A stretch of 64,000 nt of DNA from Ustulina deusta (taxonomy: Eukaryota > Ascomycota > Sordariomycetes > Xylariales > Xylariaceae): contig JAJNNX010000001.1 in assembly GCA_023159155.1 (NCBI GenBank), positions 930,001 to 994,000 on the forward strand, read 5' to 3'. The position numbers and the translations under genes are program-made. Under the pieces are notes generated by a model, which searched no databases, was not told the DNA's origin, and saw only the letters and a list, made by a program, of their open reading frames with translations. This document shows positions 1 through 12,481 of this stretch, in pieces; positions within the stretch are counted from its first letter, which is position 1, and the number at the start of each line of letters is the position of its first letter.

Positions 1-981
1 TGTACGGAGTTATAATAGATTGCATCACTGTTTGGCGAGCATGTTACACAGCCTTCAGTGTGAGTTTTGTTTTCGCATGAGAATATACATTTAGTCGCTA
101 TAAATCCTATGTTAGCGGGAGGCCTCGTCTTGTCAGATTCTAGTCAGGGCAATATGTCCTAAATGAAGGAGTCGATGGGTCTGGAGAGCGGTGCGTCTTT
201 CAGAACCTGTTCATGGCACCTAATATTGGGTGAAGCACCCTTTGGTAGTAATGTGGTATATTCAAGTGCCAGCTGCTGAGTAGTTCCTAGCAAAAACCAG
301 GCCCTGACCTATATAGACCATTGGCGGGAATTTCTACAAAAAGACCATCTCGTAAGATGTAGGTACAACACTTCTTCTTGAGAACTATCTAGGCCAAACG
401 CCAACGTGGAGAAATACGTGTATTCTCTCGAGCGCAATTGGTGCGGCTATAGCCAGCCACATGTCGGTGGGCAGTTCTTGGAAAGCCAATAATAATAAAA
501 ACTAAGGTTCTCGGGAAAGTCAGAGCTGATATCAGCATCGATTTGTAACCCTCGCTTAACCACTGAGACAGTAACGACGCCTCTGTGCCATTCTTATGTA
601 ACAATGGCAGCCACAAATCCTCTTCTGGGTGGCGAAGTTGTTCGCTTCTCACATCATCGTGGATGACTTACACTCTGTCTGAAGCATAAGGTAATCGATC
701 AAGCCTGAGATGGGCCCATATACTTTTAGATCTCCGAGTGAGGTGTCCTCGCTCCTACGGCGAAATTCACTTGGCTTGTCCATTCATGTTATATATACAT
801 AACTAATTGCCGAGAGCCGTAGACGAGGGCCGCCGCGCTGTAACATGGAAAGAAAAAGTGGTTGGTTGCCTCAAGTGTGCCCTATTTTGTATTTACACAG
901 CCAATCATGGATATCAATTCGCTTAATCTAGGTACTTACACTAGACTAGACTAGATAGTGAACATTTGTTTGTTTCTTTTC

Positions 982-997
982 TTTTTTTTTTTTTTTT
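982..997. repeat. T16 homopolymer
   Basis: An uninterrupted run of 16 T inside gene-free DNA, preceded by further T-rich sequence from 965. No function can be assigned. Confidence 0.9.
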
Positions 998-1228
998 GAC
1001 AGAAATTCCGCGGATTGGGGGGACTCCGCGGAACCAGCTCGGTCTCTCGAAAAAAAAAACGGTGAAATGGGGGAAGTCAGTCATTACTAAGAGACGAGGC
1101 GAGTGGGATTCTGAAATAGATATTGGAAAAAAAACCAACATTGCTTGTGACCTGGGCGTTGCGCCACCCTCTAGGAAAGGGGCGGGTAGGATTTCCATTA
1201 CGTTTAACTTACGTCATCTTTCAATAAT

Positions 1229-1260
1229 ACAGACAGACAGACGGACAGACGGACAGACGA
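1229..1260. repeat. Short tandem repeat, ACAGACGG-like
   Basis: ACAGACAGACAG grades into two copies of ACGGACAG-type units, giving about 32 nt of 4/8-nt periodic sequence in non-coding DNA. Confidence 0.8.
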
Positions 1261-4200
1261 ATAGTGTAGAGAAAATACCAATCCGTAGGCGGTTAGGTTT
1301 TGTGATCCTATCTATTCAGCTAAGTGTGTAGTCAACGGTCGTGGCGCTGAGAGGCTGTCTACCTAACCTACCCTACACTTTCGACGTCAAGTATTTGGCA
1401 TATTTCTCTAACCAAGAGCTCGATGTAGGAATTGCGATGGTGGATCTCTCCTCGTCTACCGCAGGGGTGTTATACCTCGCTGGAGCAAGCTTGCTGGCGT
1501 AGATGTAGGTTACCTGCTTGTCGCGAGAAAAAGGAGTACTTACAGGGTGTTATAGACAGGATCTGATAAGTAGTGGGTAGTCCGTGCACAACGACCTTCT
1601 ATCTAGCCAAGTAGGTAGTCCTCGCCGGTCTTGACTTAACCAAGCACTTATGTATGCACTGCAGTAGTGTAGTGTATTATAAACCAGGAGAAAAAGTCCC
1701 ATGGCCCTGTGTTTGGCAGGCAAGCAGGGAGGATGTGGAAATCTATGGATACCGCAACACGTTGCTGTGGCATGAGAAGGGCGTGCCGCCAAATTGGTAA
1801 CCTAGCATAGTGCGCGCTACACCTCCACGTAGCACTCACGAATCGTACTATGCGTGCAGTCCTCATGCCGGGGAGCGGGTCGCGTTGCGCTAGAATCTGA
1901 GTGCTTATCTGTGGCTGGCTGGCCGGGAAAGTGACCGGGGAGGGGCGGGGGCTTTTTTCTCTCTCTTTCGTTTGGAGCGGAGGAATACGCCATAGTGTAC
2001 ACGATACGTACACTTCCGTAGTGTAGAACTCCACGCTACCTCTCCTAACCGAACTACGGCTGAAACGTATACTACTTTGGGTCCCATACTCTAATATAGC
2101 TTCATGCATGGGAGACCCGAAGCTTTGGGTTTGCGTGATAGACGAGATACCAACAGGACCTAGTTATTAGGTAGTGCAGATCTGGGATGTCGAAGTGGGT
2201 GGGCGGGCTTGTGGATGAGGGTGACCTCGGCGTTCGGAGTTCACTGGAAGAGAGGGAACCACGACGAACTCTTCGTGCCTCCCATTCCTTTCCCAGCTGC
2301 GATCTCCAACCGTGGCGGTTAGGCGAAGACAGACACGTTTGATCTTCTGTAGAACTCGAGCTAGGTTTGTACATTAGCTCATTGGAGGCGAGAGGACGCC
2401 GAGAGGTGATCGTCTAAATATGCCCATTGCGGCAGTAGTGTAGGTAAGCCCTACATATGACACCATGGTGGTCGCGTGACAGTGGTTTCGTGGCTTGTTC
2501 GTTTTCTCCATGGGAGCCGCGAGAAGGGTTCTAGAAGCATTGCGCCAAGGAGCATGGAGGATTACCTCTGCCTATACTAAGGTCACAGCTGTATATACTA
2601 TTGCACGGATACGGCTTAATAAGCGCGGACGCAAATGCAAGTTGCTTTTGGTGTTGGCGTAGGGATTGGCGGAAGTTCGTCATGGTTAGCTGCAGGTCTT
2701 GAGATGGCTGGTACAACCTAAGCTCTATGGGTGTGGCGTTTCGGTGAGGCTGCACGTAGTGCCTAGCTAGGTAGGTATGTGTGAATAGTGAATTGTCATA
2801 ACGCAGATAGGTGGTTTCTTGGGTCGATCTTTAGGCTATGCCGTGGTAATGCTTATCAACGAGGGTCTGGTCTTCTGGATTTGCTTTAGTGTAGAGCAGG
2901 GTGTGAGATTCAGCTCTGACCCATGATTACACACTCATCACCGATTAATAGGAACAAAAGCAAATACCTAACATAACAGAAACTCCGCTCCAGGCATGCA
3001 AAGCTCGAAAGCTCGAAATCTTACCCATGGAGACACTTAAGAATCCTCAACCTACATCAACGTGAAACCCTACCATAATATCAGCTTCTATAGACCTATA
3101 ATCCGATAGCGGAGTGAAAGCCGGCCAGCAGACTAGGTAGTATACATGTAATGATGATAGGACCCGCAGGTGGTATCGCGCAGGAGCTCATCGGTTAGTG
3201 GCATCGCATTACTGTGAATAGCCAACCTACTATTGAGGAGACATGATCCGAGTTGACGGGATGTGCGGTGGGGGTTCTGATCCGATGGAGAGGAACAGGT
3301 GGGTTACCGGGACGGCTTACGCAACGTATCGCGGTAATTATATCTGTCTAGGCGGGTCGTTGGACGAGTGAGGGGTCCCCAAACGATCGACAATAGATAA
3401 TCCGCCTAGTCCGAAGGAATTGACGGAATGGCAAAGCTACGCCAACGGACTGCCTTATTCGGACTACTGATCGGAGCAGTTCATCCTCGCTGGGAGCTTC
3501 ACATCATGGCAGACATGGGCAGAATGGGGTCGGTCGGGCTATGGTTACCGTTCTAGTATCTAGACTAGCTTTGGCTCTTGACATCGCATACTATGTTTAG
3601 TAAACGCATCGACTGCACTAGAGAATATGTAGACTGGTAGTCCGTACAAGAGTCCATTTCGTTCTTAGTCTGATGTCGAAAGTGAAACCCATGTCCGAGC
3701 CGTCGGGTCAGAGACAAACTGGAGTTAACAAAAGAACGAGAAACTTACCTCTTTTTGTTTCTGCTGATTGATCACCACCGAAAAAAGAAAGATTGCTGCT
3801 GACTCACGCCAGAAGTCCCTTCTTGTGCAACATATCCGAAGCCGACGGGCCTGCACCGCATACCTTTGAGATAACCGATGAACCAGGCAAGTGCCCTTCT
3901 AAGCTATGCGGCCGCAGGTAATATGTAAGTACACTGCCTAGGAACCCGTCGGTGTGTGACACCATTGCGTGAGCTGTTCGCATATAGGCAGTGTAATGGG
4001 CGCATGTAGTTTCAGCTGTCATCTATTCAGCTCTCCGCAACACGAGTCCAGCATGCCGGCCCGGTGTAACCTCGATAGACCAAAGCCGTGCGGCACTCAC
4101 CTTCCAGCAGGGTCCTCGCTGTTGTGCTCCAAGGGCCTGGCACGAATACACTAGGTATACTAGATAACTGTAGTCTGGAGTTGGCTTCTCTCACGAGCGA

Positions 4201-7200
4201 GAGAAACTGCTTGATTAGGAAACTCTATGCGGACGATACATTCAAGCAGCTGTCATAGATGGACGGAGAGGCTTGCGTTCGTTGATCATGCCTTGCTCTC
4301 TTTCTGTACACTACTGCCAGTGGGATAAAATATCCATGTCATGACATTCGCCAGCCCACATGCCGCGCAAGCTGCTAATACCAACAGAGTTGGGCTTGCA
4401 ACCGGATATCCTCCCTATCCATCACAACCGCGGCGCTGGGATCTGGTTAATCGCGGGGGTCCAGCGTGCCAGTGCAGAGTTATCTTGGCCTGGGCTCAAT
4501 GAATCTCGCATCACCGGCCGATGAAGCTGCCCTTTGCGCTCGCGGAAGCATGGATGCGACTTACCGGTCGCAAGCTACTGTACAATGCCATACGGAACCG
4601 ACGGCGTTATGGTGGTGATGGGTGGGTAGCAAACTACACCGCAGCAGCACACGTATACACTGATTAGACAACGGCACGTTCCAGACAAGCCAGCCCGGAA
4701 ACCGTTGCAGATGTCACAGTAACCCTCGTTTTGCAGCTGTGGGCTCTGCAGCGCAATATCGGGGGTTTAATCTGGGGACAGAAGAGGTATTGAAACCAAG
4801 GCGGGTTTCTCCGTGTCCAAACCCCCGTCTTCCACGGTAGTTGCTTTGACTGCTTATCTGGTTTGTCGGCGCGAGACACTGGAGACAAACCTCATGGATG
4901 AGGATGGAGCAGGGTAGTATTGCGCCTTGAAGCGTGAGTAACGTCTAGTGTACACTAGCAAGTAGGCAACCGCTTCAAGGTATTACCCAGTCTTGGTACA
5001 TATCTTTGCCAGCGTTATCCTAGAAGTTGAGAGACGGGGATAAGTACACAGTCTAGAGATCGCGATATCAGTGATGAGATGTCTTCGACAACACTGGCGT
5101 GGGCCCTTCGTGGAAAAGAAACACGACGTATTCACCCGCTGGCAGGCATACCAAACAGTCATCAACTACCTAGGTAGAGAGATAAGTAGTTAGAATGGTG
5201 ACAAGTTTAGGTATCACACCGCTAACCCCACAAACGGACAATCGTAGCACGACGAGGGGACCCATCCAGGACAGCAAGGTTCGAGGAGCCATGAGTGATG
5301 CAGCCAAGCTATTCTCCAAATCCTGAGACAGTTTGATATGCTGAACATAGTGTAGTGTAGTGTACTGTAGCAATACCTATTAGGGAGGTGATAGTTCTCG
5401 ACACATAATACTGACAATTAGAGAGAAAGAGAGAGAGAAAAAAGACGCCGTTTAAACGCGGTCCGGGAAATGAGTCTAGGTAGTATTCCGCCAGCCCGCT
5501 CGTTGCATCCGTCTGGATCGAGAAGGTGGCAGAGATACGCATCATGCTGGGGCGCTGCAGAAACTCGGTGAATCGAACGACGTAGGCTGCGTATACAATC
5601 AATCCGTCGGGCTGAGTCTGGGGGGACCGGTGTTGGGAACAAAGGCTTCAAAGCAGGAGACAAGTGCAGTATGACCCGGATTGCGAAGCCAGAGATGGAT
5701 CTGTGGATGGGGCACTTAAGCCTTCAGATGATAGAATCCGTGATATACACTAGGTACCGGTAGTACACTACCTACCTAGGTAAGACATTATTTAGGATAC
5801 AGTAGGTACTAGTACTGGGCGGATGACTAATAGGCTCGGGACGCTGGATTATTTACTTGATAAGGAAGGTCACACAGAGAGGGAGGCACATCATCAGTCG
5901 ATGGGAGAGACCACCTTTCCAACATTGGAGGTAGGGTATGCGTACAGTTCCGGGAATCCGTGACAGCACTGTATGATCACTACTTCCCGATCGCCCCCGG
6001 GCTGACCGACTGCCAAGCACAATACCTACTGTTACGGCAGGCTCTACACCAGGTATGACAATGATGAATACTAATCAGATCTCAAAAGAGAACGCAGAGG
6101 TCTTATTTGCTGAAACGAGTGTTAGGTTCTTACTCTAAAGTCGCCATCGGCTACACATTCCAAGTCAAGTTGAACCTCTCAGTGTTTCGATTCGAATTCT
6201 CCATGAAGGGTTGTTGCCTTCAACTTTGCCACAGTATTGGCACTTAGTCAATTGCTGACGATCTCTCCTGGGCCCAATTTACATTACCTATACTACATTT
6301 CTTTAGATGCCGCCATGGGATCATGACACTCTGCTTGGAGCCAGGCAAATATATCGGCATATTGGTCAACTAGCAGATGCATGAACAAGTTTTCTGACTA
6401 TGGAGTGGAAAGCATCTGTTGTCCATGGTTTGCACAATCTTGGGATCGTCTTTCTTTGTTTATTCTAGGTTGTCTGCAAAAACAAACCGGACGAGGAATC
6501 GTACCTGTGAATAGGTATTGCCATGATGTGGAAGTGAACGGGGTTAATTGACATCGTTAAGTGGCAAATGACGATGTGGAAACTGGCTACTCGGGGTTTC
6601 CGTCCCTTATCTCCAGCAAATATATACCAGGTGCCTACCTTGTACTACCTACATAGGCTTCAATTACCGTTGGCAATTTACGTCTATTGAACAGACGCAC
6701 GTCGGTGGCCGAGGAAGGCGCCGAAGTCACGGTATTACACTAGAGAATTTGTCTCGAGCCAAGAGGCTGAGGCGGATGAGACACATAATTCAGCGAACGG
6801 ATGTTAGCAGCGGAATCTCAATCTGCGTGGCAACATATCTGCTGACAGTGCTACAGACAGGCAATACTCGGCGGTGCGGTTCTCGAGGGGATGGCAAGCC
6901 GGTCCGTCTTCAACCACAGCCCATACATCTAGTGTCCAGAAGTTAGCCTAGAACTGACAGGCAAAAAGTGAACGAGGGTTGTTTGGTTAGTCTGTCACAC
7001 GAACGAGTGGCATGATAAAGAACTGGGTTTGCTGACCTTGAGAGGGCAGTAGTAATAGGGCAAAAATGGCAAGGCAAGGTTTGGAGAATGCCCACTTTTA
7101 GTGTGTGTTTCGACGCAGGCTTCGATCAAGCTTCGATGGGGATTCTCGAAGCCTTCGAAGAACACCGAGTTCTGTGCCGAGCGCGTGCGGGTGGGCACAA

Positions 7201-8339
7201 GCTGGTAAGGCGGGAGAGCTGCAGGGGGCGACCCGGCTAGGTGCAGGAGGACGCAGCCAGTCATCTCGCTGCGTTCCTTGGAGCTAGCTTGTTCGCTGGG
7301 TCTTCTGGAGGTTTGCTTACGATGCACCCATCTAGTGTAATCAAAGGCCACCAGGGACTGAGTCGGTGCTGCATGCCTAGTGGTTGGAATCCTCCGAAAC
7401 ACCTTATTAGCCCGCACCCAATTCGCTGTCGAAGTAGTATACAGTATCTGATACTGCTACAACGTAGTAGGTACATCGCTGCCCGTGATCGTGGGTTTCT
7501 GTGAATAAACCTGCAACCCCATGTACCAGCATTGCAAGGAATAGGGACGAGGGCGAGAGGTCAGGGCTCTCTCTGCGAGGGCACGGAAGGGACAGACCAT
7601 ATCTCGCGATCGGGTGGGCTGCCTGCGGTAGAATCAGGGTTCGTTCTAATAATGGTGGCGTAGGGAATTGATGAGATAATAAAGGATGGAATGTTGATGC
7701 TGAAACGGGGCACACGATCTGTTGTCAGCCGCAAGGGGCACCGACCGTACGTGAGCATGTAAGGTCACATTCAAAGCTCTTTGCGCACGCGGTCAATCGA
7801 ACATTCTTATTTCTATTCCAGTATTCCAATTTGACGCCGTCGCAGCTATCCTGGGTCGGTCAGTTTTGGAGGAAGGGAGTGCAGGATGAAATTGTTGGTT
7901 CCAGAGACATCACGCTATTGCGAATCTGTAACAATGCCGTCGATACCGGGTAGTCAGTCAGGCAGGCATGTCGGCACGTAGAATCGCGGATCATCCAACG
8001 CACCCCGAACTCGAGTGTTGAGGAATGGTGATAATGGCATCGCAAGATCACCAGAGTTCCATAATATCTTGGTCCATCTATTTTCCTCCTGTTATATAAG
8101 AAATATTTGTGAGACGCCGGCGGAGGCGAGCACTGTTGGACCCTGGGTAGGCCTGTGTGGCGGGTCGCGCGAGTTAGAGAGGTACCTCCTTAATACCGGG
8201 ACCTGCCTTGCTGGTACAACTAAAATCCACACGACTAAACCTAAAGTGCCCAACGTTTTCCAAATGAAAGGTTGAGTCTGGGATGCGGTTGCAGTAGCGC
8301 TGTACAAATGGGAGTCGAGGCTAAAAGACCGGGCAGAAC

Positions 8340-9708
8340 GTTGTCACAGCCCCCTTCTTTCTCCTCCACTATACCTCTTCCAAACTACCTACCACCACCT
8401 ACACGACTGACACTTTCCAATTTACACATGCAGTGGAGTGCAAGTACTCACCACCCTCCTTTTCTGCTCGGCTGGGGCTTTTGGTACCGAAAGCGCACTA
8501 GGTATACTACTGCAGGTATACCTAGGCCTAGGGCGCCTGTTGTCCCACCTGTATTTGTACACCAGGTCTGGTAGTACTTCGCTAACAGCTAGCCGTCCCT
8601 CGCGCTGTCACTGTTGTTGCGACACACCTGCCAGACCTTCCCCGACCCGCTCGCTACCTACCTTAGCAGGAGAGGTAGTCTTCACAGTTCACGGACGTCC
8701 TGTCCCGTCGGTCTCTCTTCTTTCTATCCATACTACCTCTCGCTATTGACCACTTGCCAGCTTATCTTTCTTGCCGCTATTCTATTGAGGCTGGTAACCA
8801 TCTCTATCTCTTCGTGTTCATCATTACCTGGCACATTATCTTGCATTCCTGACTAAACTCCCTACAATACCATTCACTTTGTCGAGTCGGCGTCTCACCT
8901 ATCTCCATCGCCATTTCAGCAAACTCACCTACCATTGCATTGCGATTAGTATCAACCGATTGTCCTCGCCTTCCTTCGGCCCTATCGCACCATTACCGCA
9001 ATTTGTACATACCTTTGGTTCGCCTGAGAGCGCCCGTTCCAGTCTTTTCCATCGCATCCTGGCTTTGCGCATCGATTGTTTTCTAATTCGTCGACATCGC
9101 CTCGACCCTACCAATCGTCTCGTCGCTCAGTTACCGCAGCATACGACTCTGCGCCACCGCGCCCTAGAGTTTGGTCGAGGACGCCATTCCGTGGCTCAAA
9201 ATCCTATCGTAACGCGCTGTTTCGAGAGTCCAGCCTGTTAGATTCAACACCGTACCCGTCGCTTTACTCCTCTCCACTACTGCCGACAGATTTCCCATGT
9301 CAATTTCGGCTCGCTTCGTTATATCTCCATTGACCTCTTTCCTTGTCGCACACTCGGTAGTTCCTCGCCTTGTCGACGATTTGGCTTCTGCCGTCGGATG
9401 CTCGATAATATCGTCTCGCGTCAATTGTCGTTGCTAGCGGGTCGAACTTTTGCCCGAGTCTCTTCGGTTCCATCTTGCGCGCCGACCGATTGACGGACGT
9501 TGTACGCCAGCTCCGGGAGCCCCTGAAAAATAGGTGTGGGCTGAGACATCTTGCTGGAAGTCACCGTTACTCAGCGCGACTATCTCCAGCCTCTTCCTAC
9601 AACATTAAATATTAATACCTGCACGTCTATCGGCGCCTATTTGCGGCGGCAGTTCGTTCCCCGGTGGAAGCGCTCCAGTCCCAGGACTGGATGCCATAGT
9701 CCGCCACC
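8340..9708 (+). promoter_or_regulatory. Pyrimidine-rich leader/promoter of the phosphodiesterase gene
   Basis: From about 8340 the plus strand becomes strongly C/T-rich (runs such as CCCCCTTCTTTCTCCTCC) and stays so to about 9400, then leads to the phosphodiesterase start codon at 9709. Such CT-rich tracts before highly or broadly expressed fungal genes usually mark core promoters and 5' UTRs. Several short upstream ATG frames lie in it, so a long leader with uORFs is possible. The transcription start cannot be placed from sequence alone. Confidence 0.4.
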
Positions 9709-12481
9709 ATGGATAGTGACACCTGCTGCAATGTTATATACGTAGACCGAAATGTCTACAAGGATCGGTTACTGAGGTTACCCACCACAGACCTGCACGA
9801 GACTGGTGAGTTGCGGGCTAATGTGGAACTGCTTTTGAATGCCTTTGGTCATGGTGAGTTTGTAACAAACCCCTCTAATGTACATGGTTCGCTAATGTTT
9901 CATGCTATAGTGCATTTGTGTACAAACGGCGCTGAATGCATGGAGAAACTCGTCTATTTACATGACACCTCAATAGTTGAGCTAAGGCCAACACTTATAC
10001 TAATAGATACACCACGTGATGATGAGCCACCTGAAGCGACACCTGTGTCACGCGACCCTTCACCTCGCTCGAGGGTTCCTTCCGACGACAACAAAGAGGA
10101 TGGCTTGGTGAAAAATCTATATGGAATTGGGCTATTAGAAAAGATTGTGTATGAGACGCATTTGAAGAGCCTTTCGAAACTGGTTGTTCCAATCCCAGTT
10201 ATTAGTTTCCCTTTGTTACGAACCCCGCCATCGACAGACGGAACCGATGAGGAATCACTGCAGCCTGCATATGCCCGATACCTCCCAGAGTCTCAGAATT
10301 CTCTGGGCAATTCGTTGACATGTCGCACTCTACTGCGAAGATGTCTCGACTCGGGTGCTGTAGACGTCATGGCCAGCCCAATTCATGTGGAAACTCTCAC
10401 AACGCTTGAGGGCCACGCATACCGAGCACACAAAGAAGCAGTCAAGGACCAACAAGCACTACTAGAAATTCGAAGGGGCCGGAAACGGTCCTGGGTTGGT
10501 GTCCACGAAGAAAAACCATTTGCGTATCTAAGGGAGGCTATGGTGTCGGGCTTGATGGGTGGTATCTGTCGTTCGAGTGAAGAGAATGAGAGTCGTATTT
10601 CCACTGTGAGGGTTGATGTGTCGTCCAAACGCCGCACGGAAATCGAAAAAGCTTTAGGGAAATGGCATTTCTGCGCTCCTTGCTTTGATGACGACTCGCT
10701 TCTAATCGCTGCAACTCTGATGTTCAAGCATGCGTTGGCAATGCCAGAATTGGAGAAGTGGCGGCTACCCACAGGTGAATGATTCTTGAGACACAAAACG
10801 TATGGTCGTTTACGTCATTGAGCTAATACAGAAAGGACAGATCAGCTAACGACGTTTCTTGTCGCCTGCCGCGCAGCGTACAACCAGTTTGTACCATATC
10901 ATAATTTTCGGCATGCCGTTGATGTGTTGCAGGCAACATTTGATTTCCTGATTCATATTGGAACTATACCGCCGTATCCATCCACGCCACACTCTTCATC
11001 CGTTACGCCAACGTCGCCAATCACGTCTTTGCTAAAGCCATTTGAAGCTTTGACGCTCCTCGTTAGTGCTATCGGTCACGATGTGGGCCATCCTGGTGTC
11101 AACAACGGTTTTCTTGTCGCTCTCAATGCTCCTTTAGCTCAATTATATAACGACCGGTCCGTTCTCGAATCGTTTCATTGTGCAGCTTATTCACAAATCC
11201 TTCGAAGGCATTGGCCACGGGTGTTCGAAGACAGGGAAATGCGTACTTTAATGATTAGCTCCATCCTTGCGACAGATATGGGTCTACATTTTGACTACAT
11301 GAAGAGATTAGACCATCTTCGGAACGAGTTAAAGTCCAACCCCTTGATTGACGAGTGGCCTGACCGCGCCCGTGAGGAGCAGAAGGCCTTGATTTGCTCG
11401 TTGTTGATCAAATGTGCGGACATCAGCAACGTAGTAAGTACTATATTTCAACTACTCGTGATATGCTTCATTTAGTCTAATTCGCGTATTTCAGGCTCGC
11501 AAATATGATGCCGCCCTCCAGTGGATGAATATTCTCTGCGATGAGTTCTCCAGGCAGGCTGCAATGGAAGAAGAGATCGGGATCAAGTCGTCACTTATCC
11601 AACCACCGAAGAAAGACTTCCGATCACTTGCCACAGCTCAACTCGGCTTTGTGAAGTTTTTCGCTATTCCACTATTTCAGGGCGTAGCTGAAGTGCTACC
11701 TCAAATGCAATACACGGTCTTAGAAGTTGAGAAGAATACGGGCCATTTTGAGAAAGCACTCGAGAAAATACCAGTTATGGCAGAAGAGAACAAGAAGCTG
11801 TTAACTCAGCAACCACTGGACTTGAACATAATAAAACTGGTCGAAAGCTTAACCATGGATGAGGATTATTCTTCGATGAGAACAGAACCAAGCGACTTAA
11901 TTCTAGTTGCCTCGAACCAGATTAAAATAGAGGAAGCTGGTTCTGCGCCTCCTTATAAACTGACCCAAGTTCCTGATATACCACGCCAGTACAAAGAAAT
12001 CAACTCTATAACTACTTCCTTCGACAACGTCACAGATTTTGCTGTCAATCACCCATTTCACACTGATGAGCACGAGAATGGACTCCTAGGTCGCAATGGA
12101 AAACAACGCTCAAGTAATACCACCGAGGGAAGCAATTCTGTCCCCTGTTCTGGAGATTGGCAGTCTCAAGCTACAAGTGCTACCACTGGCAAAATGCCGC
12201 TTTCTCCAAGCACGCAAGGGACAAGCATTGTTAGCCAGGACTCTGTGGAACGGCCATCGAGCGACCCGACAACAACGGTTACGGCGCCGTACTCGTCCCG
12301 GACTACTACGCCTATTGCAGTCGTGGATTCAACACAAGCCTCGGAAGAGGAGTCGAATGGTACCCTCAAGCCCGATGGAACTCTCAAGAAAAAGACGAGC
12401 CGTTTTAGGATGAATGTCTCGACGTTCTTCAGGCGGAATAAAGGCGCGGTCTCCCCCGCTCCTGGCGGATCAGGTAGCTGA
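9709..12481 (+). CDS. PDE2: High-affinity 3',5'-cyclic-nucleotide phosphodiesterase (class I, PDE2/PdeH type)
   Basis: Hydrolyses cAMP and so lowers protein kinase A signalling. My exon model is 9709-9853, 9911-10774, 10832-11433 and 11495-12481, which joins in frame to 865 codons plus stop. The start ATG has a strong context (GCCACCATGG). The class I catalytic domain lies at about residues 340-640. It carries the YHNxxH motif with the general-acid histidine at about His360, the signature HDVGHPGVNN starting at His419 (metal ligands His/Asp), and the second metal aspartate in CADISN at about Asp533. The region before it is a weakly conserved regulatory domain. The last 200 residues are Ser/Thr-rich and probably disordered. 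The family call is secure; exact exon ends are inferred. The first intron (57 nt) has no stop and keeps frame. PdeH in Magnaporthe is the likely counterpart. Confidence 0.93.

Larger units (their letters stand above)
1..8300. other. Gene-free stretch with scattered short repeats
   Basis: All six frames are broken by frequent stops. The longest reading frames here are about 120-150 codons, have no recognisable domain, overlap each other and show no conserved motif. The stretch holds a T homopolymer at 982-997, a degenerate ACAGACGG-type tandem repeat at 1229-1260, and many copies of CTAGGTAG/TACCTAGGTA-like and TAGTGTAGTGTA-like words (for example 1664-1676, 5166-5177, 5348-5370, 5773-5782). 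I see no transposase, reverse transcriptase, tRNA or rRNA. It may be ordinary intergenic DNA or decayed repeat sequence. Confidence 0.6.

Noticed and set aside
1648..2109. 153-codon open frame on the minus strand
   Set aside because: It has no domain, no good start context and overlaps other chance frames. This length is expected by chance in a window of this size.
5404..5450. GAGAGAAAGAGAGAGAG purine tract as a regulatory element
   Set aside because: It is a short purine-rich run without a nearby gene start, so no role can be supported.
1..8300. Transposon or RIP-degraded repeat
   Set aside because: No transposase or reverse-transcriptase remnant, no long terminal or inverted repeats were seen, and base composition by eye is not as A/T-skewed as typical RIP DNA. 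A computed RIP index would decide.
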